A stretch of DNA of 18,092 bases from NCBI GenBank assembly GCA_039804165.1, contig JBDRZZ010000030.1:1-18092 (forward strand), written 5' to 3'. Positions 7,864 through 15,771 of the stretch are shown here, in pieces. Each line of letters starts with the position of its first letter. Position 1 is the stretch's first letter. The DNA is from a candidate division WOR-3 bacterium (GTDB taxonomy: Bacteria; Hydrothermota; UBA3072). Under the pieces are notes generated by a model that searched no databases, was not told the origin of the DNA, and worked only from the letters and a program-made list of their open reading frames with translations. The position numbers and the translations under genes are program-made.

Positions 7864-8835
7864 TTAATATATATTTGATAAAAGCCGATGAAGTTCGTAT
7901 CTCTTAAGATCTATTTCTTTGTATCCATTAACCGATTCTTCTAAAGGAATTTTTATAATCTTTTCTCCCTTTAAACCAACCATCATAGGCTTTTTTGGGT
8001 TTTTCTTTATTAACTCATAAGCGTAAGATGCAAAAAGCACTGCTAACATTCTGCTTCTTCTTGTAGGAGACCCTCCTCTTTGAATATACCCTAAAACTGA
8101 TCTTCTTGTAGAACACCCTGTTTTTTCTTCTATAATAGAGGAGATCTTTTCTTTCTCTGGAAAGCCTTCAGCTACAACTATTATTGCATCCGTTTGCCCT
8201 TTCTCTCTTTCTCTTTTAAGTCCCTTTACTATCTCTGAGATAGAAACCTCTACTTCAGGAATTAAAATAGCTTCTGCACCACAAGCAATCCCAACTTCAA
8301 GAGCTATAAAGCCTCTCTTTTTCCCCATTACTTCTACTACAAAAATCCTTTCAAAAGATATAGCTGTATCTTTTATTTTATTAATAGCTTCAATAGCAGT
8401 ATTACAAGCTGTATCGAACCCAATGGTCTCATCTGTTCCAAAAACGTCGTTGTCTATAGTTGCGGGAATCCCAACTGTTGGAATTCCACAGTGTTTATTA
8501 ATAGCCATTGCTCCTTTAAAAGAACCGTCACCTCCTATCACTATTAACCCTTCTATTCCTTCATCTATTAGAGTTTCTCCTGCAGTTTTTATTACTTTTT
8601 CTTCCTCAAAAGATGGCATTCTTGTAGAGTGAAGTATTGTCCCGCTTAATCCCATAATCACGTCAGAACGAATGTGAGAGAAGTCAAAGAAATCTCTTTT
8701 TATAAGCCCATTATATCCATCATTAATACCAATTAGGGTTTCCCCATTATTTCTAGTAAATCTTAAGATAGTTGCAATCGCCGTATTCATTCCAGGCGCA
8801 TCACCACCAGGTGTTATTATTCCTATTTTTTTCAT
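7864..8835 (-). CDS. pfkA: ATP-dependent 6-phosphofructokinase
   Basis: This glycolytic enzyme phosphorylates fructose 6-phosphate to fructose 1,6-bisphosphate in the cytoplasm. From the ATG at 8835 it is 323 residues, the normal length for a bacterial PfkA. Visible motifs are GIITPGGDAPGMNTAI (residues 5-20), GGDGSFKGA (101-109), ATIDNDVFGTDETIGFDTA with the catalytic TIDND (126-130), MGKKRGFIA (170-178) and VLGYIQRGGSPTRRSR. Gly104 in GGDGS and Ala (not Lys) before TIDND point to ATP rather than pyrophosphate as donor. The usual Arg of the MGR motif is Lys172. A longer ORF starting with TTG at 8871 exists, but that TTG is the first triplet of the promoter -35 box (TTGACT), so the ATG is preferred. 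There is no Shine-Dalgarno; the message is probably leaderless. It is divergent from the ABC operon. Confidence 0.93.
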   Translation of the reverse strand: MKKIGIITPGGDAPGMNTAIATILRFTRNNGETLIGINDGYNGLIKRDFFDFSHIRSDVIMGLSGTILHSTRMPSFEEEKVIKTAGETLIDEGIEGLIVIGGDGSFKGAMAINKHCGIPTVGIPATIDNDVFGTDETIGFDTACNTAIEAINKIKDTAISFERIFVVEVMGKKRGFIALEVGIACGAEAILIPEVEVSISEIVKGLKREREKGQTDAIIVVAEGFPEKEKISSIIEEKTGCSTRRSVLGYIQRGGSPTRRSRMLAVLFASYAYELIKKNPKKPMMVGLKGEKIIKIPLEESVNGYKEIDLKRYELHRLLSNIY

Positions 8836-8843
8836 ATTTTTTA

Positions 8844-8871
8844 AAAATAAAATATATAAAATTGAAGTCAA
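8844..8871 (-). promoter_or_regulatory. Sigma-70-type promoter for pfkA, probably leaderless
   Basis: On the minus strand, TTGACT (8871-8866), a 16-base spacer and TATTTT (8849-8844) end 8 bases before the pfkA ATG at 8835. The predicted transcript start is about 2 bases before that ATG. Confidence 0.6.
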
Positions 8872-8910
8872 GTCTTAAATAAATTGAGATAGAATTAAGA
8901 TTTTCGCTTC

Positions 8911-8938
8911 TTGACAAAAGTTTCAAAAAATCTATCAA
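8911..8938 (+). promoter_or_regulatory. Sigma-70-type promoter for the ABC exporter operon
   Basis: TTGACA (8911-8916), a 16-base spacer and TATCAA (8933-8938) lie 11 bases before the ATG at 8950. No Shine-Dalgarno follows, so the leader would be only about 5 bases. It is back to back with the pfkA promoter; the two -35 boxes are about 40 bases apart. Confidence 0.55.
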
Positions 8939-8949
8939 TACCAAAATAA

Positions 8950-10656
8950 ATGAGAAATCTATTTTTACTTATTTTAAAATATAGACGTAGGGTATTATTG
9001 GGGGTCTTTTTCCTTTTGATTGTGGATGCCTCCCATATGGTCCTTCCATGGGTTTTAAAGTTTGTGATAGATGACCTAAGTTCATTACCGCTTTCACATT
9101 CTTTAATATTTTACATTTCTATAATTATTGCTCTTGGTTTAGCTGTTATAATTCTTAGATATCTTTGGAGAGTTTTTATAATAGGAGCTTCCAGAATGGT
9201 AGAGAGAGATATAAGAAATGATTTTTATCATCGTCTTATGTCTCTTGGAGCTCGTTTCTATAATAAGATAGAACCTGGAGATATTATGGCAAGAGCTACA
9301 AATGATGTTTCTGCTGTCCAGGAAGCATGCGGTTTTGGAGTTGTGATTGCGGCTGATATTGTATTTATGGGACTTTTTTCGATTCTTATGATGACATATA
9401 TAAGCAAACCTTTAACATTATACACTTTAACAATAAGTCCTTTTGTTGTGATTTCTACATATTTTTTTGGCAAGAAAATTCATATTAAATTTGAAAAAAC
9501 ACAGGAAGGTTTTTCTTTTTTATCTGGAAAAGCTCGAGAATTTATAATGGGAATTCTTACAATAAAAAGTTATGTCCAGGAAAAAGAAGCGATAGCGGAT
9601 TTCAACAAAGTAAATAAAGACTACCTCGAAAAGAATGTGGAATTAATAAGATATTGGACGGCTTTTAGACCTACAATTTTCTTCTTAACCTCAATTGGCT
9701 TTTTAATTGTTCTCTACCTTGGAGGAAAAGATGTAATAAGCGGAAGAATAACTCTTGGCTCTTTTGTGGCATTTTTGTACTATCTTGATCTTTTGGTATG
9801 GCCTATGATTGCAATTGGTATGGTTGTAAATATAATAGAAAGAGGAACCGCGTCTTTAAAAAGATTAAATGAGATATTAAATCTTACTCCGGAAATAAAA
9901 GATAAAGGGGAAAAGGAAATTGAAAAAGGTTTGATCGAACTTAAAAATGTTTATTTTAGTTATGATGGAGTTCCTGTCTTAAAAGGAATAAACATAAAGT
10001 TTGAGCCAAATAAGAAAACAGCTATTGTAGGACCCACAGGTTCTGGTAAATCAACCATAATTAATCTCTTATGGAGAGAATTTGAGTCTCAAGGAATATA
10101 TATAGATGGAAAACCTATTCAGGATTTTTCTCTACAAAAGTTAAGAAGCTCCATAGGCTTAGTTCCTCAAACACCAATTCTATTCTCCGCTACAATTAGA
10201 GAAAATATAGCTTTTGGTATACCATCTGCTAAAGAAGAAGAGATCATAAATGCTGCGAAGAATGCAGAGATCTATAATGAAATAATGGAACTTCCTATGA
10301 AGTTTGATACAATTCTTGGGGAAAAAGGTGCAAGTCTTTCTGGAGGTCAAAAACAACGAATCGCTATAGCAAGGGCTCTTATTCTTAATCCTAAAATATT
10401 AATCCTTGATGATGCGCTTTCTTCTGTAGATTCTCGAACAGAAAAAAGAATAATGGAAAATATTGCTGAGTTTTTAAAAAGTAGAACCTCAATTGTTATA
10501 AGCCATAGAATATCAGCTGTAATAGATGCGGATGAAATCATTGTTTTGGATAAGGGGGTGGTGGTAGAAAGGGGAACTCACAAGGAATTAACAAAAAACA
10601 AAGGCTTATATGCTCGTCTTTATGAAAAACAAAAATTGGAGGAACTTTTAGAATGA
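8950..10656 (+). CDS. ABC exporter half-transporter, subunit with degenerate Walker B (heterodimeric multidrug type)
   Basis: This 568-residue protein has an exporter-type transmembrane domain of about six helices (residues about 12-300) fused to a C-terminal nucleotide-binding domain (from about 330). The NBD shows Walker A GPTGSGKST (361-369), Q-loop VPQTPILFSATIRENI, a canonical LSGGQ (463-467), Walker B ILILDDA with Asp488 where the catalytic Glu is normally found, D-loop SSVDSR and the H-loop SHR (His519). Known heterodimeric exporters (TM287/TM288, BmrC/BmrD) combine one subunit with Asp at this place and a partner with an altered signature motif; the next gene fits as that partner. The probable role is drug, lipid or other hydrophobic substrate export across the inner membrane; the substrate is not predictable. 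The stop overlaps the next start by 4 bases. Confidence 0.9.
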   Translation: MRNLFLLILKYRRRVLLGVFFLLIVDASHMVLPWVLKFVIDDLSSLPLSHSLIFYISIIIALGLAVIILRYLWRVFIIGASRMVERDIRNDFYHRLMSLGARFYNKIEPGDIMARATNDVSAVQEACGFGVVIAADIVFMGLFSILMMTYISKPLTLYTLTISPFVVISTYFFGKKIHIKFEKTQEGFSFLSGKAREFIMGILTIKSYVQEKEAIADFNKVNKDYLEKNVELIRYWTAFRPTIFFLTSIGFLIVLYLGGKDVISGRITLGSFVAFLYYLDLLVWPMIAIGMVVNIIERGTASLKRLNEILNLTPEIKDKGEKEIEKGLIELKNVYFSYDGVPVLKGINIKFEPNKKTAIVGPTGSGKSTIINLLWREFESQGIYIDGKPIQDFSLQKLRSSIGLVPQTPILFSATIRENIAFGIPSAKEEEIINAAKNAEIYNEIMELPMKFDTILGEKGASLSGGQKQRIAIARALILNPKILILDDALSSVDSRTEKRIMENIAEFLKSRTSIVISHRISAVIDADEIIVLDKGVVVERGTHKELTKNKGLYARLYEKQKLEELLE

Positions 10657-12725
10657 AATCTGATTCTATGCATTCATATTTTGAAGAAGATATTACTGGA
10701 AAGATATATGATTCTACTATGATAAAATGGCTCTTAGGATATGTGAAACCACACTTTAGAATTATTTTTCTAAATTTCTTCCTTCTTCTTGTTTTGACGG
10801 GATTGAATTTAACACTTCCTTTTATTTATAAAATTGGAATCGATCGTTACATATATCCAAGTTTTAAAGAAATTATTAGGGCTAAAGAGATACCGGAAAA
10901 ATTTAAGAACAAAATTATTATAACATTAAACGGAAGAAAATTTCTTGATTTTACCTCAATTAGAGAAACAATAAAAGGGGATATGGAAAATAAAGGGATA
11001 ATATCAAAAGAAGATTTTTATTTTATAAGAAAAGCTGAAGGAATTTCTGAGATAATAAAAAAAACTGAGAATTTGGAAGGAGAAAATTTTTATTTAATAG
11101 AATCTTCTGAAATTTCTAAGCTTTCAATAAGAGAAAGGATTATTTTAAGGAGAGGAGACATTAACGGAATAAAAAAGCTTGCTTTTATTTATTTGGGATT
11201 AATTATTCTTATTTTTTTATTCAATTATGTCCAGTCCTACCAAATCCAATGGATTGGACAGAGAATTTGTTTTAAAATAAGAGAGGATATTATAAGAAAA
11301 TTCACAACACTCCCTTACAGTTTCTTTCAGAAGAATCCGGTAGGGAGGCTGGTAACTCGCATCTGTAATGACGTTGGAGCTATTGGAGAGTTCTTTTCTG
11401 AGGTTTTAATCTATTTTGGAGCTCATATTTTAACTATTTTGGGAATTCTTGGAATAATGCTTTTTCTAAGTCCAATTTTATTTTTCGTTATTTTGATAAT
11501 TATTCCAATTCTCGTTTTTCTCACTTTTATTTTTAGATTAAAGGCAAGAGAGGTCTACAGAGAGATGCGTAAAAAACTGGCAACAATAAATTCAAATATC
11601 TCGGAAAGCATCTCTGGAATTTCTATCATTCAGGCATTTGTCCAGGAGAAACGAAAAGAAAAAGAATTTTTTAACATTAATAACGATTTTTACTTAACTG
11701 GTCTTAGAATGATAAAGGTTTTTGCAGTTTTCCGTCCTCTAATTGACTTTGTAGATTCGATTGGAATAGCGCTTCTTATATGGTTTGGGGGGAAAGGCAT
11801 TATCTCGGGGGTTATTAGTTTTGGAACATTTGTTGCTTTCATTTCTTATCTTGAAAGATTGTTTGAGCCGATAAGAGAGTTAAGCGAATATTTTAATGTG
11901 ATGCAATCTGCAATGGCAGCTGGTGAGAGAGTTTATAGTATTTTGGAAAAAGGAGAAAGAATTCCAGCACCTCATATTTCCAGAAAAGTAGAAATAAAAG
12001 GTAAGATTGAATTCCAGAATGTTTGGTTTTCTTATGATGGAGAAAATTGGGTTTTAAAGGATGTATCTTTTACTATTGAGCCTGGAGAGAAAGTAGGGAT
12101 TGTGGGACATACAGGTTCAGGAAAAACAACAATTATTAATCTACTTCTTCGTCTTTATGATGTGCAAAGAGGTTCGATTAAGCTTGATGGGATTGACATA
12201 AGAGAAATAGATAAGGAGCTCTTAAGAAGCAATATAGCTACTGTGTTTCAAGAGCCTTTTATCTTTGCAGGAACCATTCTTAAGAATGTAAATCTTTGGA
12301 GAAACCCAGACGAGGTTTCTTTGAAGACCGCTCTTTATATTTCTAATTTAGAAGAAGTAATGAAGAGAAGAAATTTATCTTTGGATTTTAAGGTTGGAGA
12401 AGGAGGAAGTGGGCTTTCGGTTGGAGAAAGGCAATTAGTTGCTTTTGCTCGCTCTTTAATAGGTAATAAACCAATTCTCGTTCTTGATGAGGCAACAGCC
12501 AATATAGATCCGGAGACAGAATGGTTAATTCAGGAAGCTTTATTAAAAATGATTAAAGGAAGAACTTCTCTTATTATTGCACATAGGCTTTCGACATTAA
12601 GAAATATAGATTCGTTAATAGTTGTGCATAAAGGAGAAATTGTGGGTAGAGGAACTCATAGAGAGCTAATGAAAGACAAAAAGGGGATATATTATACACT
12701 TTACAAATTACAACAGTTAATTTAA
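10653..12725 (+). CDS. ABC exporter half-transporter, subunit with catalytic Walker B and altered signature (heterodimeric multidrug type)
   Basis: This is the 690-residue partner of the preceding gene; its ATG overlaps that stop (ATGA) and is preceded by GGAGGAA inside the upstream gene, so translation is coupled. It has an exporter-type membrane domain and an NBD with Walker A GHTGSGKTT (485-493), Q-loop FQEPFIFAGT, signature LSVGE (588-592) instead of LSGGQ, Walker B VLDEAT with catalytic Glu613, and H-loop AHR (His644). By analogy with known heterodimers, the functional ATP site would use this subunit's Walker motifs plus LSGGQ of the partner. It is about 120 residues longer than the partner because of a hydrophilic, charged stretch (about 65-165) between the first two membrane segments, as in BmrD/YheH-type subunits. 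It is convergent with the lipoprotein gene and shares TTAA for both stop codons. Confidence 0.9.
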   Translation: MKSDSMHSYFEEDITGKIYDSTMIKWLLGYVKPHFRIIFLNFFLLLVLTGLNLTLPFIYKIGIDRYIYPSFKEIIRAKEIPEKFKNKIIITLNGRKFLDFTSIRETIKGDMENKGIISKEDFYFIRKAEGISEIIKKTENLEGENFYLIESSEISKLSIRERIILRRGDINGIKKLAFIYLGLIILIFLFNYVQSYQIQWIGQRICFKIREDIIRKFTTLPYSFFQKNPVGRLVTRICNDVGAIGEFFSEVLIYFGAHILTILGILGIMLFLSPILFFVILIIIPILVFLTFIFRLKAREVYREMRKKLATINSNISESISGISIIQAFVQEKRKEKEFFNINNDFYLTGLRMIKVFAVFRPLIDFVDSIGIALLIWFGGKGIISGVISFGTFVAFISYLERLFEPIRELSEYFNVMQSAMAAGERVYSILEKGERIPAPHISRKVEIKGKIEFQNVWFSYDGENWVLKDVSFTIEPGEKVGIVGHTGSGKTTIINLLLRLYDVQRGSIKLDGIDIREIDKELLRSNIATVFQEPFIFAGTILKNVNLWRNPDEVSLKTALYISNLEEVMKRRNLSLDFKVGEGGSGLSVGERQLVAFARSLIGNKPILVLDEATANIDPETEWLIQEALLKMIKGRTSLIIAHRLSTLRNIDSLIVVHKGEIVGRGTHRELMKDKKGIYYTLYKLQQLI

Positions 12726-13456
12726 TTTTTAATCCAAACAGCGATCGTGTCAAAAACCACAGCACCAACTAAACCAATAACTTTATCATTTTTAAGTTCT
12801 CCATATCCGGGTCCAAGATAACCCATATAGGAATTAGAATCCATTCCTTCTACAAGAATTGTATATAACGTATCCTTTTCCTTAAATAAAATTCTATTTG
12901 AAAAAATATTAATGGTGGTATCTGTGGTTACAATAGGCAGAATGCCCTCATTATTTTCTCCCTTTAATTTTCCCCTAAGATATGGGATAATTATGTAGAA
13001 GTTTTTAAAGCAATATTTACACTTATTCCAAATTAGAGGTTGAGGGTTACTTAAAGATATAGTATCAAGACTATTGGGAGATAAAATTTTTATTTTGCCA
13101 GGAACTTGAATTTCCTTAAAAATGACTTCTTTTCCTACTTTTATATTAATTTCATATTTCTCCTCATATTTTACAAAAGAAGAGTCAATACTTTGGTAAA
13201 GCCCATCTAATGTATCAGACTCAACATATCTAAAGGTATCTAAGTTCTTATCCACAACGAAAATTTCTGCTCCTCTTACGCCTTTTGAAATTTCTTCAAG
13301 AGAGATATCTAATCTATAAGTAGAATCAACAAAAGCTTTCTGGAATTTTAAGTCTGGCTTTAAAAGAAGTTCTATCACATAACGATGTTGAAAAGGTGGT
13401 TCTGTTACACTACAACAAATAAAAAATAAAAGCACAAGAGGGTTAAACCTTTTCAT
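12722..13456 (-). CDS. DUF4249-like lipoprotein paired with TonB-dependent receptor
   Basis: This 244-residue protein has a signal region MKRFNPLVLLFFICCS; the Cys14/Cys15 pair is a plausible but non-standard lipobox (Cys or Ile at -1 rather than Gly/Ala/Ser). The mature part is beta-rich: AEIFVVDKNLDTFRYVESD near 81-99, a 'gly-leu-tyr' strand DTLDGLYQS, then NPQPLIWNKCKYCFKNFY with a CxxC near 155-175 and a C-terminal GLVGAVVFDTIAVWI. Size, position and strand pattern resemble DUF4249 lipoproteins found beside TonB-dependent receptors in Bacteroidota, but sequence identity cannot be asserted by eye. AGGAGG (13466-13461) overlaps the TAG stop of the receptor gene and is 4 bases from the ATG, so the two are almost certainly one operon. 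A surface-exposed or periplasmic accessory to the receptor is inferred. Confidence 0.6.
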   Translation of the reverse strand: MKRFNPLVLLFFICCSVTEPPFQHRYVIELLLKPDLKFQKAFVDSTYRLDISLEEISKGVRGAEIFVVDKNLDTFRYVESDTLDGLYQSIDSSFVKYEEKYEINIKVGKEVIFKEIQVPGKIKILSPNSLDTISLSNPQPLIWNKCKYCFKNFYIIIPYLRGKLKGENNEGILPIVTTDTTINIFSNRILFKEKDTLYTILVEGMDSNSYMGYLGPGYGELKNDKVIGLVGAVVFDTIAVWIKN

Positions 13457-13464
13457 AATTCCTC

Positions 13465-15708
13465 CTAAAATTTATAAATGAATTCGATGGATGGAATGAA
13501 TGGTAACATATAGAAAGCTTTCTTAATTGGCGGCTCTTTTTTGTAATCATAGTAATACAAAAAGACATTTTTAGAATTCAATAAGTTGAAAATATTTAAC
13601 TTTATATTTAATTCGTTATTTCTTATATAAAAAGATCTACTTAAACTAAGATCTAATCTAGTATAAGATGGATATCTAACTTGATTTCTTTTACTCTCTA
13701 TTTCTCTCCAGTAAAATTCTACTTCCCTATAAGGAATAAGATCCTTTCTACATCTGTAACGGGCAATGGATGTCGTATATGGGGTTCCTGTGCAAAAGGC
13801 GAATTGAATTCCTAATTCATATTTGTTTCGTAGGAGAGTAAGAAAGGTTAAATGAAAATTATGCGTTCTGTCCCAATCCCATAGATAAGTTTCTCCTTCA
13901 AGATTAACATAAGATCTAAGGAAAGAATAACTTATCCAACCCCTATTACTCCCAATCTCTCTTTTTAGAAAAAGATCGAGTCCAAAAGACTTACCATCTC
14001 CTTTTTCGAACATTGATTGATAATAATCTTCTTCATTTCCAAGATCTATCTCTTTAATAGGTTTCATGGTAAAAATGCGATTGAAATTTCTATAATAACC
14101 TTCTAAAGAGAAATATAGATCTTCTCTAATCCAACTCTCCCATCCAAGATTAAAATGATGAGCCTCTTCAGGATCGTATCTACCTCCAAGAGGAACCCAA
14201 TAATAAATGGGCATTTCAGGGCTATTAACAGCAACGATATATTGATGAAAATTCCCATAAGAAAAAGTTATTGCTTCTAACTCTTTTAGGAAATACTTAA
14301 GAGACAATCTATAAGCTCTTAAAAATTCTAAATTCTCCGTATTTAGTCCTTTCTCCTTAGAGTAATATTGAGTTAGAGAAAGACCCCCAAGCAAAAGGAG
14401 AGTTTCTGCTATTTTGATTTTATCTTCTATATAAATAGAAGCTTGATCGCTCCAAATTCCTTCGTAGGAATACTTGAGCCCTAAATAAGCTCTTGCATTA
14501 TATTCAAAAGGCCAGTAAAGATTACTAACCCCAAAAGTTATCTCATGATCTTTAAGGTTTCTTGTGTATTCTCCTCCCAATGACCAAACATCTACATTCC
14601 CATCTATCAGATAAGTGTTGTCAAGAACTCTAAGCGAAAAGTCGTAGTTGCTATAACCTGTAAATATATGAAGTAAATCTCCTTCTGCTCCTGAGTGGAA
14701 TAAATTTAAAGCTAAAACATTGTTTTTCCAATCGAAACCTACAATCTTTATTGATTCCTCATCTTTTTCTCTAAGGTCAAGAAAATCTGCTCCCCTATAT
14801 CCACTAAAAACCAAAGTCCAATCTTTTATATCTGTTTCCCAGTGAAAATAAACATCATAAAAGTAATAAGGAAGTTCATAGTTAAAAAGGGCAAGAACCT
14901 TATCCGCATAGGTTCTCCTAAAAGAGACCAAAAAATTGCTGTTGATAGAAGAAATTCTATCTCCCAGAGTAAGCCCTCCAGATAGAAGACTTAAAGAGGC
15001 AATTCCTGTGAATCCTTCTATTTCTCTATCCACACCTTTCGTTTTTATGGCAAGAACTGAAGACAAAGAAGCATCATATCTTACAGGAATTCCACTTGAA
15101 TAAAGTTCTGCACTCTTTATTGCGGTTGCATTAAAAGCAGAAACTATTCCGAAAAGATGAAAAGGGCTTAATATTGGAATATTATCTATTAAAATTAAAT
15201 TTTGCTCAGGGCTTCCTCCTCTAACAGAAAAAGACCCTAAAAAATCAGAGGCCTTTGTAACTCCTGGCAAAACTTCAATGGTTCTTAGGAGATCTCCCTC
15301 AATAAGAGAAGGTAAGGATATAAATTCCTCATCAGAAAGAAAAGGTGGCGTTATAAAGGCTGTGCTTTTAAATTTTCTCTTTTTTGCAGAGACAACAATA
15401 CCCTGAGCCTTAAGAGGTTCCATTCTCATAGAGACATTAACACAAAGAAAATCTTTTTTCTTAAAAAAAATTTCTCTTAGCTCTTCTTTGTAACCCATCA
15501 TAGAATATCTTATCTGCACCCTTTTAAGAGAATCTGGAATTATTAGGGTATAATAACCATCCTCATCTGTTGTTGTCCCAAAATCTGTTTCAATAATAAA
15601 AATATTTACCATATGCAAGGGCTCTTTTGTATTTGCGTCGTAAACCTTTCCTGTTAGAACATTATGTTTACTAAAAAGGAAAACAAAAAAAATTGTGTAC
15701 GCAGACAT
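13465..15708 (-). CDS. TonB-dependent receptor with carboxypeptidase-regulatory-like N-terminal domain
   Basis: This 747-residue outer-membrane receptor has a short hydrophobic leader (MSAYTIFFVFLFS), then a CarboxypepD_reg-like domain at residues about 17-97 (LTGKVYDANTKEPLHMVNIF, TTTDEDGYYTLIIPDS). The plug follows (about 105-230) with LLRTIEVLPGVTKASDFLGSFSVRGG (VRGG 162-165), SPEQNLILIDNIPILSPFHLFGIVSAFN and a YDASLSSVLAIKTKG end. A 500-residue barrel closes with a terminal aromatic (EFIYKF). Family knowledge: such receptors take up ligands using TonB energy; the ligand is not evident. An in-frame TAA 9 bases upstream fixes ATG 15708 as the first possible start. No clear Shine-Dalgarno is present. 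A repeat copy (15717-15740) shared with the upstream gene's promoter lies directly before the start. The lipoprotein gene follows, 8 bases away. Confidence 0.88.
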   Translation of the reverse strand: MSAYTIFFVFLFSKHNVLTGKVYDANTKEPLHMVNIFIIETDFGTTTDEDGYYTLIIPDSLKRVQIRYSMMGYKEELREIFFKKKDFLCVNVSMRMEPLKAQGIVVSAKKRKFKSTAFITPPFLSDEEFISLPSLIEGDLLRTIEVLPGVTKASDFLGSFSVRGGSPEQNLILIDNIPILSPFHLFGIVSAFNATAIKSAELYSSGIPVRYDASLSSVLAIKTKGVDREIEGFTGIASLSLLSGGLTLGDRISSINSNFLVSFRRTYADKVLALFNYELPYYFYDVYFHWETDIKDWTLVFSGYRGADFLDLREKDEESIKIVGFDWKNNVLALNLFHSGAEGDLLHIFTGYSNYDFSLRVLDNTYLIDGNVDVWSLGGEYTRNLKDHEITFGVSNLYWPFEYNARAYLGLKYSYEGIWSDQASIYIEDKIKIAETLLLLGGLSLTQYYSKEKGLNTENLEFLRAYRLSLKYFLKELEAITFSYGNFHQYIVAVNSPEMPIYYWVPLGGRYDPEEAHHFNLGWESWIREDLYFSLEGYYRNFNRIFTMKPIKEIDLGNEEDYYQSMFEKGDGKSFGLDLFLKREIGSNRGWISYSFLRSYVNLEGETYLWDWDRTHNFHLTFLTLLRNKYELGIQFAFCTGTPYTTSIARYRCRKDLIPYREVEFYWREIESKRNQVRYPSYTRLDLSLSRSFYIRNNELNIKLNIFNLLNSKNVFLYYYDYKKEPPIKKAFYMLPFIPSIEFIYKF

Positions 15709-15716
15709 TCTATTTT

Positions 15717-15740
15717 ACTTTTGGGAGAATAAGTATAATT
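15717..15740 (+). repeat. 24-bp inverted repeat, left copy (upstream of TonB receptor)
   Basis: This segment matches the reverse complement of 16512-16535 at 23 of 24 positions, with a perfect 17-base core GGAGAATAAGTATAATT (15724-15740). It begins 9 bases upstream of the receptor ATG. On the minus strand it contains TATACT, a possible -10 box for the receptor gene. The pair of copies encloses the glycine-rich gene 15772-16482. A binding site for a regulator or a recombination end are both possible. Confidence 0.75.
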
Positions 15741-15771
15741 GGCTCCATAAATTATAAAGGTTTATTTTATG

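Noticed and set aside
12574-12768. Minus-strand ORF extending across the convergent junction
   Set aside because: It is a shadow of the ABC NBD coding sequence with no supporting signals.
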